From contig NZ_BALC01000001.1 in the NCBI RefSeq assembly GCF_000612445.1, forward strand, positions 124,001 through 188,000: a stretch of 64,000 nucleotides of DNA, given 5' to 3'. The translations under genes and the position numbers were made by a program. Under the pieces are notes generated by a model. The model was not told where the DNA came from, made no database searches, and saw only the letters and a list, made by a program, of their open reading frames with translations. Each line of letters starts with the position of its first letter. Position 1 is the first letter of the stretch. This DNA comes from Liquorilactobacillus sucicola DSM 21376 = JCM 15457. GTDB taxonomy: Bacteria; Bacillota; Bacilli; Lactobacillales; Lactobacillaceae. Of this stretch, positions 46,208-56,987 are shown piece by piece.

Positions 46208-46927
46208 ATGACATTGACCCCATTGGATATTCATAACAAGGAATTTCGTGTTAAGTTGCGTGGGTACGATCAAGATGAAGTTAATGATTTTTTGGATCAA
46301 ATTATAAAGGATTATGAACTCAACTTGAAGGAAAATGAGCATTTAGCGGAAAGTCTTAAGCAAGGTGAAGAAAAGCTTAAGTATTTCAATGATTTGAAGA
46401 ATTCTTTGAATCAATCAATCATTGTTGCTCAGGAAGCAGCTGATAAGGTTAAAGCAAATGCGCAACGCGAAGCTGAAATTATTAATCACGAGGCCCAAAA
46501 ACAAGCTCAAGATATAGTTGATGATGCAAATGAGAAGGCACGTCATATAGTTGATGATGCATCTCAAAAGGCTAAACGTCTAACAGTTGAGACTGACGAT
46601 CTTAAGAAACAAGCCCGAATTTTCAGGCAGAAGCTTCAAGTTATGATGGAATCACAATTGGAGGTCGTTAAGAGTAGCGAGTGGGACGAAATACTCAAAC
46701 AAGGTGATACTAGCAACTATGAGGCTATTCAAGACGCAATTCGACGAAATGAAGACCTTGACAAGCAGGCTGCAAAGGAAGTACAATCAGTTTCAAATAA
46801 TGTTTCAAATGTAAACGCTAGTGATGAGATTGACGATCAAAAGAAAGCTGTTGTGATTTTCCCTGAGGAAGATGAAAATGACGGACAGCATTTTGATGAA
46901 AATGCTGGTGTCAACGAAAATAATTGA
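46208..46927 (+). CDS. divIVA: Cell division initiation protein DivIVA
   Basis: Coiled-coil protein that marks curved membranes at poles and septa. The lipid-binding head LTPLDIHNKEFRVKLRGYDQDEVNDFL spans residues 2-30, followed by long coiled coils with repeats of NEKARHIVDDASQKAKRL. The acidic tail EEDENDGQHFDENAGVNENN is typical of lactobacilli. 239 residues. GGAGG lies ten bases upstream of the ATG. It ends the dcw cluster before the ileS T-box. Confidence 0.95.
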   Translation: MTLTPLDIHNKEFRVKLRGYDQDEVNDFLDQIIKDYELNLKENEHLAESLKQGEEKLKYFNDLKNSLNQSIIVAQEAADKVKANAQREAEIINHEAQKQAQDIVDDANEKARHIVDDASQKAKRLTVETDDLKKQARIFRQKLQVMMESQLEVVKSSEWDEILKQGDTSNYEAIQDAIRRNEDLDKQAAKEVQSVSNNVSNVNASDEIDDQKKAVVIFPEEDENDGQHFDENAGVNENN

Positions 46928-46949
46928 TTTAAAAGAACATGTCCGTGTA

Positions 46950-47180
46950 AAAAATGTCTTAGCGAGTTGACGATATGGTGGAAGGTCAATGATCTAATTT
47001 TAGGCGGGTATCATCTTTTTAGATATTGGGCTGAATTCAATTCAGTAAGTTCAATCGGTTCATCGCCGTTATTCAATGTTTGAGTCGGGCTGTGGTGAGA
47101 AAGGTTATCTCGCTAACAGTTCTGAATTTGGGTGGTACCACGAAGATTTCGTCCCTTGGATGAGGTCTTTTTTTATTTAA
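46950..47180 (+). promoter_or_regulatory. T-box leader of ileS
   Basis: The T-box core TTGGGTGGTACCACG lies at 47128-47142, followed by a terminator stem in CGTCCCTTGGATGAGG and eight T. The AG-box region GCGAGTTGACGATATGGTGG lies at about 46964. An ATC (isoleucine) codon sits in the specifier-loop region at 47010-47012 within GGGTATCATC. Uncharged tRNA-Ile would stabilise the antiterminator and switch on ileS. Confidence 0.92.
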
Positions 47181-47197
47181 AAAAAGGGGAGAAGAAG

Positions 47198-49999
47198 ATG
47201 AAAGTAAAGGATACACTTAACCTTGGAAAAACTAAGTTTCCAATGCGCGGTAATCTACCAGTTCGTGAAAGTGAACGTCAAAAAGAATGGGAAGAGAATA
47301 AAGTTTATGAACGTCGGCAAAAGCTGAATGAAGGCAAACCAAGTTTTATTTTGCACGATGGACCTCCATATGCAAATGGAAATATCCATATGGGTCATGC
47401 TCTAAATAAGATTACTAAAGATATTATCGTTCGCTCGAAGTCAATGATGGGGTTTCGTTCGCCCTACGTTCCTGGGTGGGATACACACGGACTGCCAATA
47501 GAACAGCAACTTAAAAAGGCTGGTGTTGATCGCAAGGCTTTGTCAGTGGCAGATTTTCGTGAAAAATGCCGTGAATATGCTCTGGAACAAGTTGATAAAC
47601 AGCGTGCTGACTTCAAAAGATTGGGAGTTGCGGGTGAATGGAACAACCCATATGTAACGCTTGATCCATCTTTTGAGGCACAGGAAATTAGAGTGTTTGG
47701 TAAAATGGCTGAGGCAGGTTTGATTTATAAGGGTAAAAAGCCTGTTTTCTGGTCTTGGTCATCTGAATCTGCACTTGCAGAAGCAGAAGTTGAGTACCAT
47801 GATGTTACTTCTCCATCTGCTTTTTATGGTGAAAAAGTCGTTGATGGTAGAGGAGTCTTAGACGAGAACGATACTTATATGGTGGTTTGGACGACGACTC
47901 CATGGACGATTCCTGCTTCAGAAGGAATTACTGTCGACAAGGATTTTGACTATTCAGTTGTAAAACCTGAAGGGGAAAAGCGCAAATTTGTTCTCGCAAC
48001 GGATCTGGTGGATGAAAATGTTGAACGCTTCGGATGGGGTGAGTACGAAGTAGTCAAAACACTTAAGGGTGCTGATCTTGAAAATGTTTTGACTGAGCAT
48101 CCATTTTATCCAGAACGTAAGTTAGTTACTATGCTGGGTGACTTTGTTACCTTAGATGCTGGTACTGGGTTGGTTCACACGGCTCCTGGCTTTGGTGAAG
48201 ATGACTTTAATGTTGGTAAGCAATATGGTCTTGATATCTATGTTCCCGTGGATGATAAGGGTTATTTGACTGAAGATACAGGCAAGGACTTTGCGGGTGT
48301 CTTTTACGAAGATGCTAACCAGATTGCTTTGGACAAGTTAAAGGCAGCAGATTTACTGTTGAAATACGTTCCTTATGAACATAGCTATCCTTTCGATTGG
48401 CGTACTAAGAAACCTATCATTTTCCGTGCAACGCCACAGTGGTTTGCGTCTGTTGATAAAATCAGAACTAACATCTTGGATGCAATTGACAAAGTTAAGT
48501 TTTTCCCGAGTTGGGGACAAAAAAGATTGCATAATATGATTCGTGATCGTGGCGATTGGGTAATTTCCCGTCAGCGTGTATGGGGTGTTCCACTCCCAAT
48601 TTTTTATGGTGAGGATGGCGAAGCAATTATTACGCCGGAAACAGTTCAGCATGTTGCGGATTTGGTAGAAAAGCATGGTTCAAATATCTGGTTCCAGCGC
48701 GATGCAAAAGATCTTCTTCCTGAAGGCTTCACAAGCGAGCATTCTCCAAATGGTAAGTTCACCAAAGAAACTGATATCATGGATGTATGGTTTGACTCCG
48801 GTTCATCTCATCAAGGTGTGTTGGCGCAACGTGATTATCTTACTTATCCAAGCGATATGTATCTTGAAGGCTCAGACCAATATCGTGGTTGGTTTAACTC
48901 AAGTCTAATCACAAGTGTTGCTGTTTCGGGTGAGGCGCCTTACAGACAGATCCTCTCTCAAGGTTTCACTCTTGATGGGCAAGGAAGAAAGATGAGCAAA
49001 TCACTTGGCAATACGATTGTTCCTGCTAAAGTTATCAAACAAATGGGGGCAGAAATTATTCGTCTTTGGGTGCTTAGTGTTGATTCTTCAGCTGATGTTA
49101 GAGTTTCAATGGATAGCTTCAAACAAATCTCAGAGGCCTATCGTAAAGTACGGAATACTGTTCGTTTCTTGCTCGCAAACACAACTGATTTCGATCCTGA
49201 AACAGATGCAGTTGCTTTTGATGACATGGAAGCTGTTGATAAGTACATGGAAGTACTGATCAATAAGTTTACTAAAGAAATATTGGATGATTATGCAAAT
49301 TATGATTTCATGAATATTTACAAGAAACTATTAAATTTTGTGACTGCTGAATTGTCTGCTTTTTATTTAGATGTCGCAAAAGATGTGGTTTATATTGAAA
49401 AGGAAGATGGCCATAAACGCCGCTCAATGCAAACTGCTTTATATGATGTCGCAGTTCGTCTAACTAAACTACTGACTCCTGTACTTCCTCATACGACGGA
49501 AGAAATTTGGAAATATTTGAAAGAACCTGAAGACTATGTTCAGTTGGCTGAAATGCCAGAAGTGAAGCATTTTAATAATGAGGCTAAGCTTCTTGAAGAG
49601 TGGGATAGTTTTATGAAAGTTCGTTCTGATGTTTTCAAATCACTCGAAAACGCGCGTAATGAAAAACTGATTGGTAAATCGTTTGAAGCCCATGTTACGC
49701 TCTATGTTTCGGAGGATGTTAAGCAGAATTTGGATGCTTTGGATACTGATGTTCGGCAGGCACTGATTGTTTCGGCTTTGGACATTAAGAATTTGACAGA
49801 TGCTCCTCAGGACGCTGACAAGTACAGTGATGGACTTGCAGTAACTGTTGAACATGCTGAAGGCGATGTTTGCCCACGCTGCCGAATGATTAAAAAAGAT
49901 ATTGGCACGGACAAAGATTTTCCACAGCTTTGTGCAAAATGTGCTGCTCTAGTTAAAGAGGCATATCCTGAAGCTTTGAGCGAAGGTTTAGAAAATTAA
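47198..49999 (+). CDS. ileS: Isoleucyl-tRNA synthetase
   Basis: Charges tRNA-Ile; class I synthetase of 933 residues. HIGH motif in [14 protein letters not shown] near residue 57, editing (CP1) domain with [12 protein letters not shown] near 240, KMSKS motif [10 protein letters not shown] near 597, and a C-terminal zinc cluster [12 protein letters not shown] ... LCAKCA (about 890-910). The zinc cluster and length indicate the bacterial-type IleS1. ATG 47198 has GGGGAG upstream; the open frame upstream runs into the T-box and must be excluded. Confidence 0.97.
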   Translation: MKVKDTLNLGKTKFPMRGNLPVRESERQKEWEENKVYERRQKLNEGKPSFILHDGPPYANGNIHMGHALNKITKDIIVRSKSMMGFRSPYVPGWDTHGLPIEQQLKKAGVDRKALSVADFREKCREYALEQVDKQRADFKRLGVAGEWNNPYVTLDPSFEAQEIRVFGKMAEAGLIYKGKKPVFWSWSSESALAEAEVEYHDVTSPSAFYGEKVVDGRGVLDENDTYMVVWTTTPWTIPASEGITVDKDFDYSVVKPEGEKRKFVLATDLVDENVERFGWGEYEVVKTLKGADLENVLTEHPFYPERKLVTMLGDFVTLDAGTGLVHTAPGFGEDDFNVGKQYGLDIYVPVDDKGYLTEDTGKDFAGVFYEDANQIALDKLKAADLLLKYVPYEHSYPFDWRTKKPIIFRATPQWFASVDKIRTNILDAIDKVKFFPSWGQKRLHNMIRDRGDWVISRQRVWGVPLPIFYGEDGEAIITPETVQHVADLVEKHGSNIWFQRDAKDLLPEGFTSEHSPNGKFTKETDIMDVWFDSGSSHQGVLAQRDYLTYPSDMYLEGSDQYRGWFNSSLITSVAVSGEAPYRQILSQGFTLDGQGRKMSKSLGNTIVPAKVIKQMGAEIIRLWVLSVDSSADVRVSMDSFKQISEAYRKVRNTVRFLLANTTDFDPETDAVAFDDMEAVDKYMEVLINKFTKEILDDYANYDFMNIYKKLLNFVTAELSAFYLDVAKDVVYIEKEDGHKRRSMQTALYDVAVRLTKLLTPVLPHTTEEIWKYLKEPEDYVQLAEMPEVKHFNNEAKLLEEWDSFMKVRSDVFKSLENARNEKLIGKSFEAHVTLYVSEDVKQNLDALDTDVRQALIVSALDIKNLTDAPQDADKYSDGLAVTVEHAEGDVCPRCRMIKKDIGTDKDFPQLCAKCAALVKEAYPEALSEGLEN

Positions 50000-50028
50000 A
50001 AATTAAACCGTATTAGGGTATAACGAAC

Positions 50029-50078
50029 AATAAGAGGAATGGACGTCAATTGACACCATTGCTCTTATTTATTTTTTA
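50029..50078 (+). terminator. Terminator after ileS
   Basis: AATAAGAGGAATGG and CCATTGCTCTTATT pair (one mismatch) around an ACGTCAATTGACA loop, followed by TATTTTTTA. Confidence 0.85.
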
Positions 50079-50182
50079 CAAAATAAATAATTAAGAACGA
50101 ATGTTACTGCTAGGATAATTTGCTTAAAGTTTGTTATTATATAGAGTATATGATACGCGAGAAAGAAACAGGGGGTCAAAAA

Positions 50183-51168
50183 ATGCAAATGTTAAAAGTG
50201 CATGGATCAAATAACGATTTTTTTATTCTTGATGAAAAAAATTTAGAAAACAGTATCACGGAAGATGAGCTTGTTACACTGGCAAAAAAAGTCTGTGATC
50301 GAAAAAATGGATTACACGGCGGCGCGACGGTATTTTATATGTTACAGCGGGGCATGCTGGTGTAGCTGGTAGAATGCGAGTCATTAATGCTGACGGTAGC
50401 GAAGCAAGCATGTGCGGCAACGGTATCAGGACTGTAGCCCGTTACTTGAGTGAACAAAAGGAATTGGATGAATTTAAAATTGAAACGATGCATGCTGATT
50501 TAGAGGTAAAAAGGGCTGCAGATTTTGCACCTAATGTGCAGGCCTTTGATGCGGAGATCTCTCCTGTTAGTTTTGCAGCAGCTGATCTAGGAATGCATAT
50601 TGAAGGCAAAACGGAGTTGATTGATGACTACATTCCACAACTTTCAGATACTTTAAAGTTTTCTGCCGTTTCTGTTCCTAATCCACATTTGATTGCTTTT
50701 GTTTCACATGATGTTTTAGTGGGGCCTGAATTAGGAAGAATTGCCTCTTACTTGAATAATGGCGAAAATCCAATTTTTCCCGACGGGGTAAATGTCAGTT
50801 TTGTGGAGATTCAGAAAGCAAAACAGATCTTCGTTAGAACTTATGAACGAGGAGTGGGTTACACGAATGCTTGTGGAACAGCGATGTCTGCCTCTAGTTT
50901 AATGTATGTCTTGCTTTACCCTGATCAGGTTAAGAAGAACCAATTGATTTCTGTTTTTAATCCCGGTGGAATGGTAAAAACCTGTGTTCATCAGCGCAAA
51001 AATGGTTCGTATTGGATGTCTTTGATTGGCAATGCTACATTTGTCGCAAATGTTAAAGTTGACCAGTCAGCAGCCTTTAGGGGTGATTTTACAGCAGCTG
51101 TTTGGGACGAAAAGAATGAACAGGATGCGTATGAAAAATTTGTTGTGCAATTGCAAAGGGGACAGTGA
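50183..51168 (+). CDS. dapF: Diaminopimelate epimerase DapF (one-base frameshift near 50323-50326)
   Basis: Converts LL-DAP to meso-DAP, the wall cross-linking amino acid and lysine precursor. The two catalytic cysteines are seen in ASMCGNGIRTVARYL and GVGYTNACGTAMS. The frame as given breaks at about 50323: the first part (from MQMLKVHGSNNDFFILDEKN) stops at 50365, and the rest continues from about 50326 in another frame. Adding one base in GGCGGCGCGACGG gives GGADGILYVTAGHAGVAGRMRV, normal DapF, and a 328-residue protein. ATG 50183 has GGGGG seven bases upstream. The Nudix gene starts inside the stop region. Confidence 0.88.
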
Positions 51169-51170
51169 AA

Positions 51171-51719
51171 ATGAGTTTTGAAGAAAAAATGCTAGAAACA
51201 AAACATATTTTCAAAGGAAAAGTCATTGATTTAGATGTCGAAACTGTTCTCCTACCCGATGGGAATAAGGCTACAAGAGAGATTATCCGGCATCATGGAG
51301 CGGTAGGTATTATCTGTATAACAGCTGCTAATAAAATAGTTTTGGTGAAACAATGGCGCCAGCCGCTTAGAAAATCAACACTCGAAATCCCAGCAGGTAA
51401 AATCGAACCAAGTGAAAAAGATCCTTTAAAAACGGTGAAACGTGAATTGAATGAAGAGGTTCGCTTAAGTGCTAAAAAATTTGAATTTGTTACAAGTTTT
51501 TATACTTCGCCTGGTTTCGCAGATGAAAAAATGTTTTTATATCGGGCTCACGAATTGAGTGCAGTTGAAAATTCATTGCCGCGAGATGATGGAGAATTTT
51601 TAAATATTCTTGAATTATCACCGGAACAAGTTGATGAAGAGATAAAAAAAGGTACGATTTGTGATAGTAAGACACTTATGGCAATCTGGTATTGGAAAAT
51701 GAATCGAATAAAGGAGTAA
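51171..51719 (+). CDS. Nudix hydrolase, probable ADP-ribose pyrophosphatase
   Basis: Hydrolyses a nucleoside diphosphate linked to another moiety, most likely ADP-ribose (NudF/YqkG-like). 182 residues. The Nudix box is visible as GKIEPSEKDPLKTVKRELNEE near residue 76. Compared with the GX5EX7REUXEEXGU consensus there is one extra residue between the first E and RE, and the G after EE is R (EEVRL); the catalytic EE pair is kept. FYTSPGFADEKMFLYRA after the box matches ADP-ribose pyrophosphatases. ATG 51171 has AAGGGGA upstream. Confidence 0.82.
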   Translation: MSFEEKMLETKHIFKGKVIDLDVETVLLPDGNKATREIIRHHGAVGIICITAANKIVLVKQWRQPLRKSTLEIPAGKIEPSEKDPLKTVKRELNEEVRLSAKKFEFVTSFYTSPGFADEKMFLYRAHELSAVENSLPRDDGEFLNILELSPEQVDEEIKKGTICDSKTLMAIWYWKMNRIKE

Positions 51720-51726
51720 AAAAAGA

Positions 51727-52014
51727 GTGAGATTCAAAACTAAACTATTCAAACGAGCGAACCAGAGTGAAGAAGACGCTGCTGAATTGAATGTGAATGA
51801 AGCAAAACACAGGAGAAGACAGAGTCCAATTGAAGATAGTTTTGAAGAAAACGAGCCACCACGAACGAGTCGAACGGGCTACCGGAAGGCTCAGTTTCAA
51901 GTTGAGCTGGAAAAGAAACGAAAAAAATTAGGGCGAAAACTAAACTGGATAATTTGTGGTCTGCTTGCTGCGATCGTGCTAGCATATCTTTTTATGATTT
52001 TTGTTAATTTTTAG
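51727..52014 (+). CDS. Hypothetical single-pass membrane protein
   Basis: 95 residues, not assigned to a function. A charged, hydrophilic head rich in Arg, Glu and Ser (about 1-70) ends with KKRKKLGRKLN, followed by one C-terminal membrane helix IICGLLAAIVLAYLFMIFV. It starts with GTG 51727, with AAGGAG upstream, seven bases after the Nudix stop, and lies 11 bases before mtnN, so it belongs to this operon. Similar short membrane proteins are commonly seen at this spot in lactobacilli, as far as I recall. Confidence 0.78.
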   Translation: MRFKTKLFKRANQSEEDAAELNVNEAKHRRRQSPIEDSFEENEPPRTSRTGYRKAQFQVELEKKRKKLGRKLNWIICGLLAAIVLAYLFMIFVNF

Positions 52015-52025
52015 GAGGATCTCTG

Positions 52026-52712
52026 ATGAAATATGGAATATTGTGTGCAATGGAAGAAGAAATCAAGGCCTTGAGGGCTGAGATGACTAACACTCACGAA
52101 AGTGAACACGGCGGAATAACATTTTACGAAGGAAATATCAATGAACAACCGATTGTACTTGTACGTTCTGGGATCGGCAAGGTTCAAGCCGGTATGACCA
52201 CGGCCTTACTGATAGTTGAATATGGTGTAACTGCTGTTATTAATTCGGGTTCTGCAGGTGGAATTGGTGAGGGTTTGCATGTGGGCGATGTAGTATTTTC
52301 AACAAACGCAGCTTACTATGACGTTGATGCTACTGCTTTTGATTATCTACCAGGGCAATTACCACAACAACCTCAACTATTTGAAGCGGATGAAAAACTG
52401 CTTCAAGAGCTAACGCAAGCTGCAAAGTCGGCTAAGCTAAGCGTTAAACGCGGGTTAATTGTAACAGGAGACCAGTTTATTGACTCTGCAGTCAAAATCA
52501 ATAAAATAAAAGAATTGTATCCCGCAGCCTTATGTTGTGAAATGGAAGGAGCAGCAGTAGCACAAGCTGCTTACCAATTCAAGGTACCATTTGTCATTGT
52601 ACGTGCAATGTCTGATGTTGGTGATGAGGATGCTGGGCAAACTTTTGATCAATTTATTCTTGAAGCTGGCAAACGATCAGCACGGATGATTTTAACTATG
52701 TTGGAAAAGTAA
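52026..52712 (+). CDS. mtnN: 5'-methylthioadenosine/S-adenosylhomocysteine nucleosidase
   Basis: Cleaves MTA and SAH (Pfs), recycling SAM by-products. 228 residues. Opening MKYGILCAMEEEIKAL supplies the catalytic-site glutamate; NSGSAGGIGEGLHVGDVV near 76; substrate-binding CCEMEGAAVAQAAYQF near 173 and VRAMSDVGDEDAG near 195 with the catalytic aspartate. GGAGGATCT precedes ATG 52026. Its neighbours, the cysteine desulfurase and mnmA, suggest a sulfur-handling operon. Confidence 0.96.
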   Translation: MKYGILCAMEEEIKALRAEMTNTHESEHGGITFYEGNINEQPIVLVRSGIGKVQAGMTTALLIVEYGVTAVINSGSAGGIGEGLHVGDVVFSTNAAYYDVDATAFDYLPGQLPQQPQLFEADEKLLQELTQAAKSAKLSVKRGLIVTGDQFIDSAVKINKIKELYPAALCCEMEGAAVAQAAYQFKVPFVIVRAMSDVGDEDAGQTFDQFILEAGKRSARMILTMLEK

Positions 52713-52726
52713 AAGGAGACTTGAAA

Positions 52727-53899
52727 GTGAAGCGGATTTATTTTGATAATGCTGCGACCACACCTATGGCTAAGCCCGTCGTTGAGACGATGAATAAAAT
52801 GATGCTGGATGTGTACGGTAATGCCTCAAGTACTCATTATTTTGGGCGTAAAGCTCGGTCAGTTCTTGATGACAGTCGGCATGTTATCGCCCAATCGATC
52901 AATGCCCGCAAAGACGATGAGATTGTTTTTACAAGTGGTGGAACAGAGAGCGATAATACTGCTATCATAGAAACTGCTTTGGCGCGCAAAGACAGCGGCA
53001 GACATTTGATTACGACTGCTATTGAACACGAGGCCGTTCTTAAATCAATGGAGTATTTGGAAACGCTAGGATTTGAGGTTACTTACTTACCAGTTGATGA
53101 AAAGGGCCATATTTCTTTAAACGACTTAAAGGACGCATTACGAGATGATACAATTCTTGTTTCGATCATGATGGGAAATAATGAGGTTGGAAGTCGTATG
53201 CCAATTCACGCAATTGGCCAAATAGTTGCCTCCACTAATGCTTGGTTTCACACAGATGCGGTGCAGGCTTATGGGTTGCTTGATATTGATGTCCAAAAAG
53301 ATAAGATAGATTTGATGTCAACCTCGGCACATAAGTTGAATGGACCTAAGTTTTTGGGGTTTCTGTATCGTAGGGAAGGCTTGAATTTTGCATCACTTTT
53401 AAAGGGTGGAGACCAGGAGTTAAAAAGGCGTGCGGGAACTGAGAATATCCCAGCAATTGCAGGTTTTGCAACAGCGGTTAACTTGGTGAATAACGAAGAA
53501 AAAGCAGCACGACAGAAAAAGTATGCGGGTTTTAAAAAGCAGCTAATCAGCGGCTTGCAAAAAAAACACATTGAAGTTGAAGTGAATGGTGACTTAGCTT
53601 CAGATAATCTACAACATGTTTTAAATTTATGGTTTAAAGGGTGCTCGCATGAGGCGTTATTAACTAATCTTGATTTAAACGGAATAGCGGCATCCGCTGG
53701 TTCCGCCTGCACAGCTGGAAGCATCGAGCCTTCGCATGTATTGACGGCTATGTACGGTAAGGAGAGTCCACGAATTGTCGAGTCGCTGCGCTTTAGTTTT
53801 GGTTATCAAAATACGGCAGCTGATATCGAATATTTGATAGATATTCTGGCTAATGTTATTAATAAGATGAAGGGAAATGAAGTAGATGGCGTACGCTAA
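52727..53899 (+). CDS. Cysteine desulfurase (IscS/NifS family)
   Basis: PLP enzyme that takes sulfur from cysteine; here probably the donor for tRNA thiolation, since mnmA is just downstream. 390 residues. IYFDNAATTPM at the start, FTSGGTESDNTAI near 68, PLP lysine in STSAHKLNGPK near 203, and active cysteine in SAGSACTAGS near 325. GTG 52727 has AAGGAG eight bases upstream; TTG 52721 is too close to it. The last 14 bases overlap the DUF1831 gene. Confidence 0.93.
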   Translation: MKRIYFDNAATTPMAKPVVETMNKMMLDVYGNASSTHYFGRKARSVLDDSRHVIAQSINARKDDEIVFTSGGTESDNTAIIETALARKDSGRHLITTAIEHEAVLKSMEYLETLGFEVTYLPVDEKGHISLNDLKDALRDDTILVSIMMGNNEVGSRMPIHAIGQIVASTNAWFHTDAVQAYGLLDIDVQKDKIDLMSTSAHKLNGPKFLGFLYRREGLNFASLLKGGDQELKRRAGTENIPAIAGFATAVNLVNNEEKAARQKKYAGFKKQLISGLQKKHIEVEVNGDLASDNLQHVLNLWFKGCSHEALLTNLDLNGIAASAGSACTAGSIEPSHVLTAMYGKESPRIVESLRFSFGYQNTAADIEYLIDILANVINKMKGNEVDGVR

Positions 53900-54236
53900 A
53901 CAGCTTAAGATTAAGGGCGATAAACGCACATATAAATTAAGTACCGACATAAAGAAGTATACGTTGCGCGATATTGGATTCGTCGAAAGCAAAAATGGCA
54001 AATTTCAACTCGAGAGATCATTGGAGCCGAATTCACCTTTTAATCAGGGGCTTAAGTTTAAGTTAGCTATTGCACCCGATTTGCAAACATTTAAGATGTT
54101 GACAACAAGTGCAAACGGTTTGAACGAGATTAATATCTATAAGAGCGCAGAAGCAGCTACTCGTATTGAACAGTTGAACTATATTTTAGAATTGTTAGAA
54201 CAGCGGCATGTGCTTCAAAAAGTTGAAAACTTGTAA
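53886..54236 (+). CDS. DUF1831 family protein
   Basis: 116 residues, MAYAKQLKIKGDKRTYKLSTDIKKYTLRD at the start, matching DUF1831, a lactobacillar family found next to cysteine desulfurase and mnmA. Function unknown; position suggests a helper of sulfur transfer. It overlaps the desulfurase gene by 14 bases, implying coupled translation. No membrane segment or cysteine is present. Confidence 0.88.
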   Translation: MAYAKQLKIKGDKRTYKLSTDIKKYTLRDIGFVESKNGKFQLERSLEPNSPFNQGLKFKLAIAPDLQTFKMLTTSANGLNEINIYKSAEAATRIEQLNYILELLEQRHVLQKVENL

Positions 54237-54313
54237 AAGAACCGTCAACTGGATATAATGGAACGTACTGAAATAATACGACCTTCAAATCGTAGATTCA
54301 GAATCTAGAATGA

Positions 54314-55452
<1,139 letters not shown>

Positions 55453-55476
55453 GTAAATAATATATTATTAAGTATG

Positions 55477-55516
55477 CTCTCAAGTTGGTTTTAACATATA
55501 CTTGAGAGTTTTATTT
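55477..55516 (+). terminator. Terminator after mnmA
   Basis: CTCTCAAGT and ACTTGAGAG form a nine-base stem with a 14-base loop, followed by TTTTATTTTA. Confidence 0.85.
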
Positions 55517-55629
55517 TATAATATGTTTTTTCTATGAGCAAAATTTGCACAAAATTTTGCATCGTATATGTCAAAGGACAGTTTCTATGTCATAATAATT
55601 ATTAGTACTTAAAGAGAAGGGTGTCGCAA

Positions 55630-56289
55630 GTGACAAAGATATTTTTTATTCGTCATGGAAAAACTGAATGGAATTTAGAAGGTCGGTATCAGGGAGCAAA
55701 GGGAGATTCACCGTTGCTTAGTGAAAGCTATAAGGAAATTCACCAACTGTGTTTATTTTTACAGGAGTACCGCTTTTCTCGCATTTACTGCAGTCCGATA
55801 TTGAGAGCCAAAACAACTGCGGAGACGATTGCAGCGGATCTGCATCAACCGCTTGAAGTAGAAAGTGTTGCGAGCTTGCGGGAGTTCAACCTTGGAAAAA
55901 TGGAAGGAATGAAGTTTTCAGAAGTTGCAAAACGTTATCCACGAGAATTAGATGCTTTTAGACATCATGCCGAAAAGTATGATCCTTCAAAAATTAATGG
56001 TGAAACCTTTAATGAGCTATTTGCACGAATGACTCCTACAATTGAAAAAATAGCCAAACTGCATGCGACTAAAAATGAAAATGTACTGATAGTTAGCCAT
56101 GGCGCTGCGCTATGTGCTGAAATTAGACATTTGTTGGGGTATCCGCTAAAAGAACTGCGGGCTAATGGTGGTTTGGCCAATACAAGCACAACGATTCTGG
56201 AAACCAGTAATGGAGAAGAGTATAAGTGTTTAGCGTGGAATAAAACTGATTATCTTAAGCGACAATTAGATGCTTCCGACATTGTATAG
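55630..56289 (+). CDS. Histidine phosphatase family protein (phosphoglycerate mutase-like)
   Basis: 219 residues with the RHG signature FFIRHGKTEWN at the start (phospho-histidine), RIYCSPILRAKTTAE near 53, an acidic residue in REFNLGKMEG near 86, and the second histidine in VLIVSHGAALCAEIRH near 155. Such proteins range from broad phosphatases to cobalamin or sugar phosphatases; the substrate cannot be told. GTG 55630 is chosen since AGAAGG is nine bases upstream; an earlier GTG (55621) abuts it. It probably starts an operon with the TPR gene and recD2. Confidence 0.88.
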   Translation: MTKIFFIRHGKTEWNLEGRYQGAKGDSPLLSESYKEIHQLCLFLQEYRFSRIYCSPILRAKTTAETIAADLHQPLEVESVASLREFNLGKMEGMKFSEVAKRYPRELDAFRHHAEKYDPSKINGETFNELFARMTPTIEKIAKLHATKNENVLIVSHGAALCAEIRHLLGYPLKELRANGGLANTSTTILETSNGEEYKCLAWNKTDYLKRQLDASDIV

Positions 56290-56312
56290 AAGTTGAGTGA
56301 GGGGATGAAGTA

Positions 56313-56987
56313 ATGGTGGAAAAGCAGAAAAAGGCTGTTGAGGAAACAACGCAAGCTATAAAAGAATTGATAGCAGCTGTTGATAAAAATCCAAATGATC
56401 CGCATGCCTATTATAACTTGGGCTCACTGCTTACCGAACTAAAAAACTATCAACAAGCGGAAGAGTTATTTAAGAAGGCACTGCATTTTTTCAAAAATGA
56501 TCTGCAAAAGGGAATTCTACATTATGGTTTAGGAAATGTTTTTTATGCCAGTGGTCTTTATAAAGAAGCAATTGTTGAATTTCAAAAAATAAAACAGAAT
56601 GATTTAAAATCTGAAGCTCTTTTAATGATTGCGCAGGCCGAGTATGCGCAAGCTAATTATCAAATTTCATTAGCCTATGCATTGACTGTTGCCGAGAAGG
56701 AAAAAGGGCGCGATGCGTTGATGCTTGTTGGCGAAAATTTTCTCGCCCTCGGCGACTTTGAGCAGGCGCGAGGTTATTTTGATCAGGTTTTGGAAAAATG
56801 GCCTGATGATAATCCTGCAAATTTTCAACGGGGAATTGTCGGTATTGTAAAAGGAGAGGATAATTCTACTTTTTTTGAGAAAGTAAAAAAGAGTGATCCG
56901 GGATATTTTAAGAAAATGAAAGCCAGACTAGTTGATGTTGAGAAGTTCATTGCGATCAGGAAAAGGGATACTCAAGGAGGAAAATAA
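56313..56987 (+). CDS. Tetratricopeptide repeat protein
   Basis: 224 residues made mainly of TPR helices. At least four repeats are visible: NPNDPHAYYNLGSLLTELKN, LQKGILHYGLGNVFYASGLY, AQAEYAQANYQISLAYALTV and DALMLVGENFLALGDFEQAR. It is a protein-interaction scaffold without enzyme motifs, found upstream of recD2 in lactobacilli. The stop shares a base with the recD2 start (TAATG), so translation is coupled. Confidence 0.9.
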   Translation: MVEKQKKAVEETTQAIKELIAAVDKNPNDPHAYYNLGSLLTELKNYQQAEELFKKALHFFKNDLQKGILHYGLGNVFYASGLYKEAIVEFQKIKQNDLKSEALLMIAQAEYAQANYQISLAYALTVAEKEKGRDALMLVGENFLALGDFEQARGYFDQVLEKWPDDNPANFQRGIVGIVKGEDNSTFFEKVKKSDPGYFKKMKARLVDVEKFIAIRKRDTQGGK

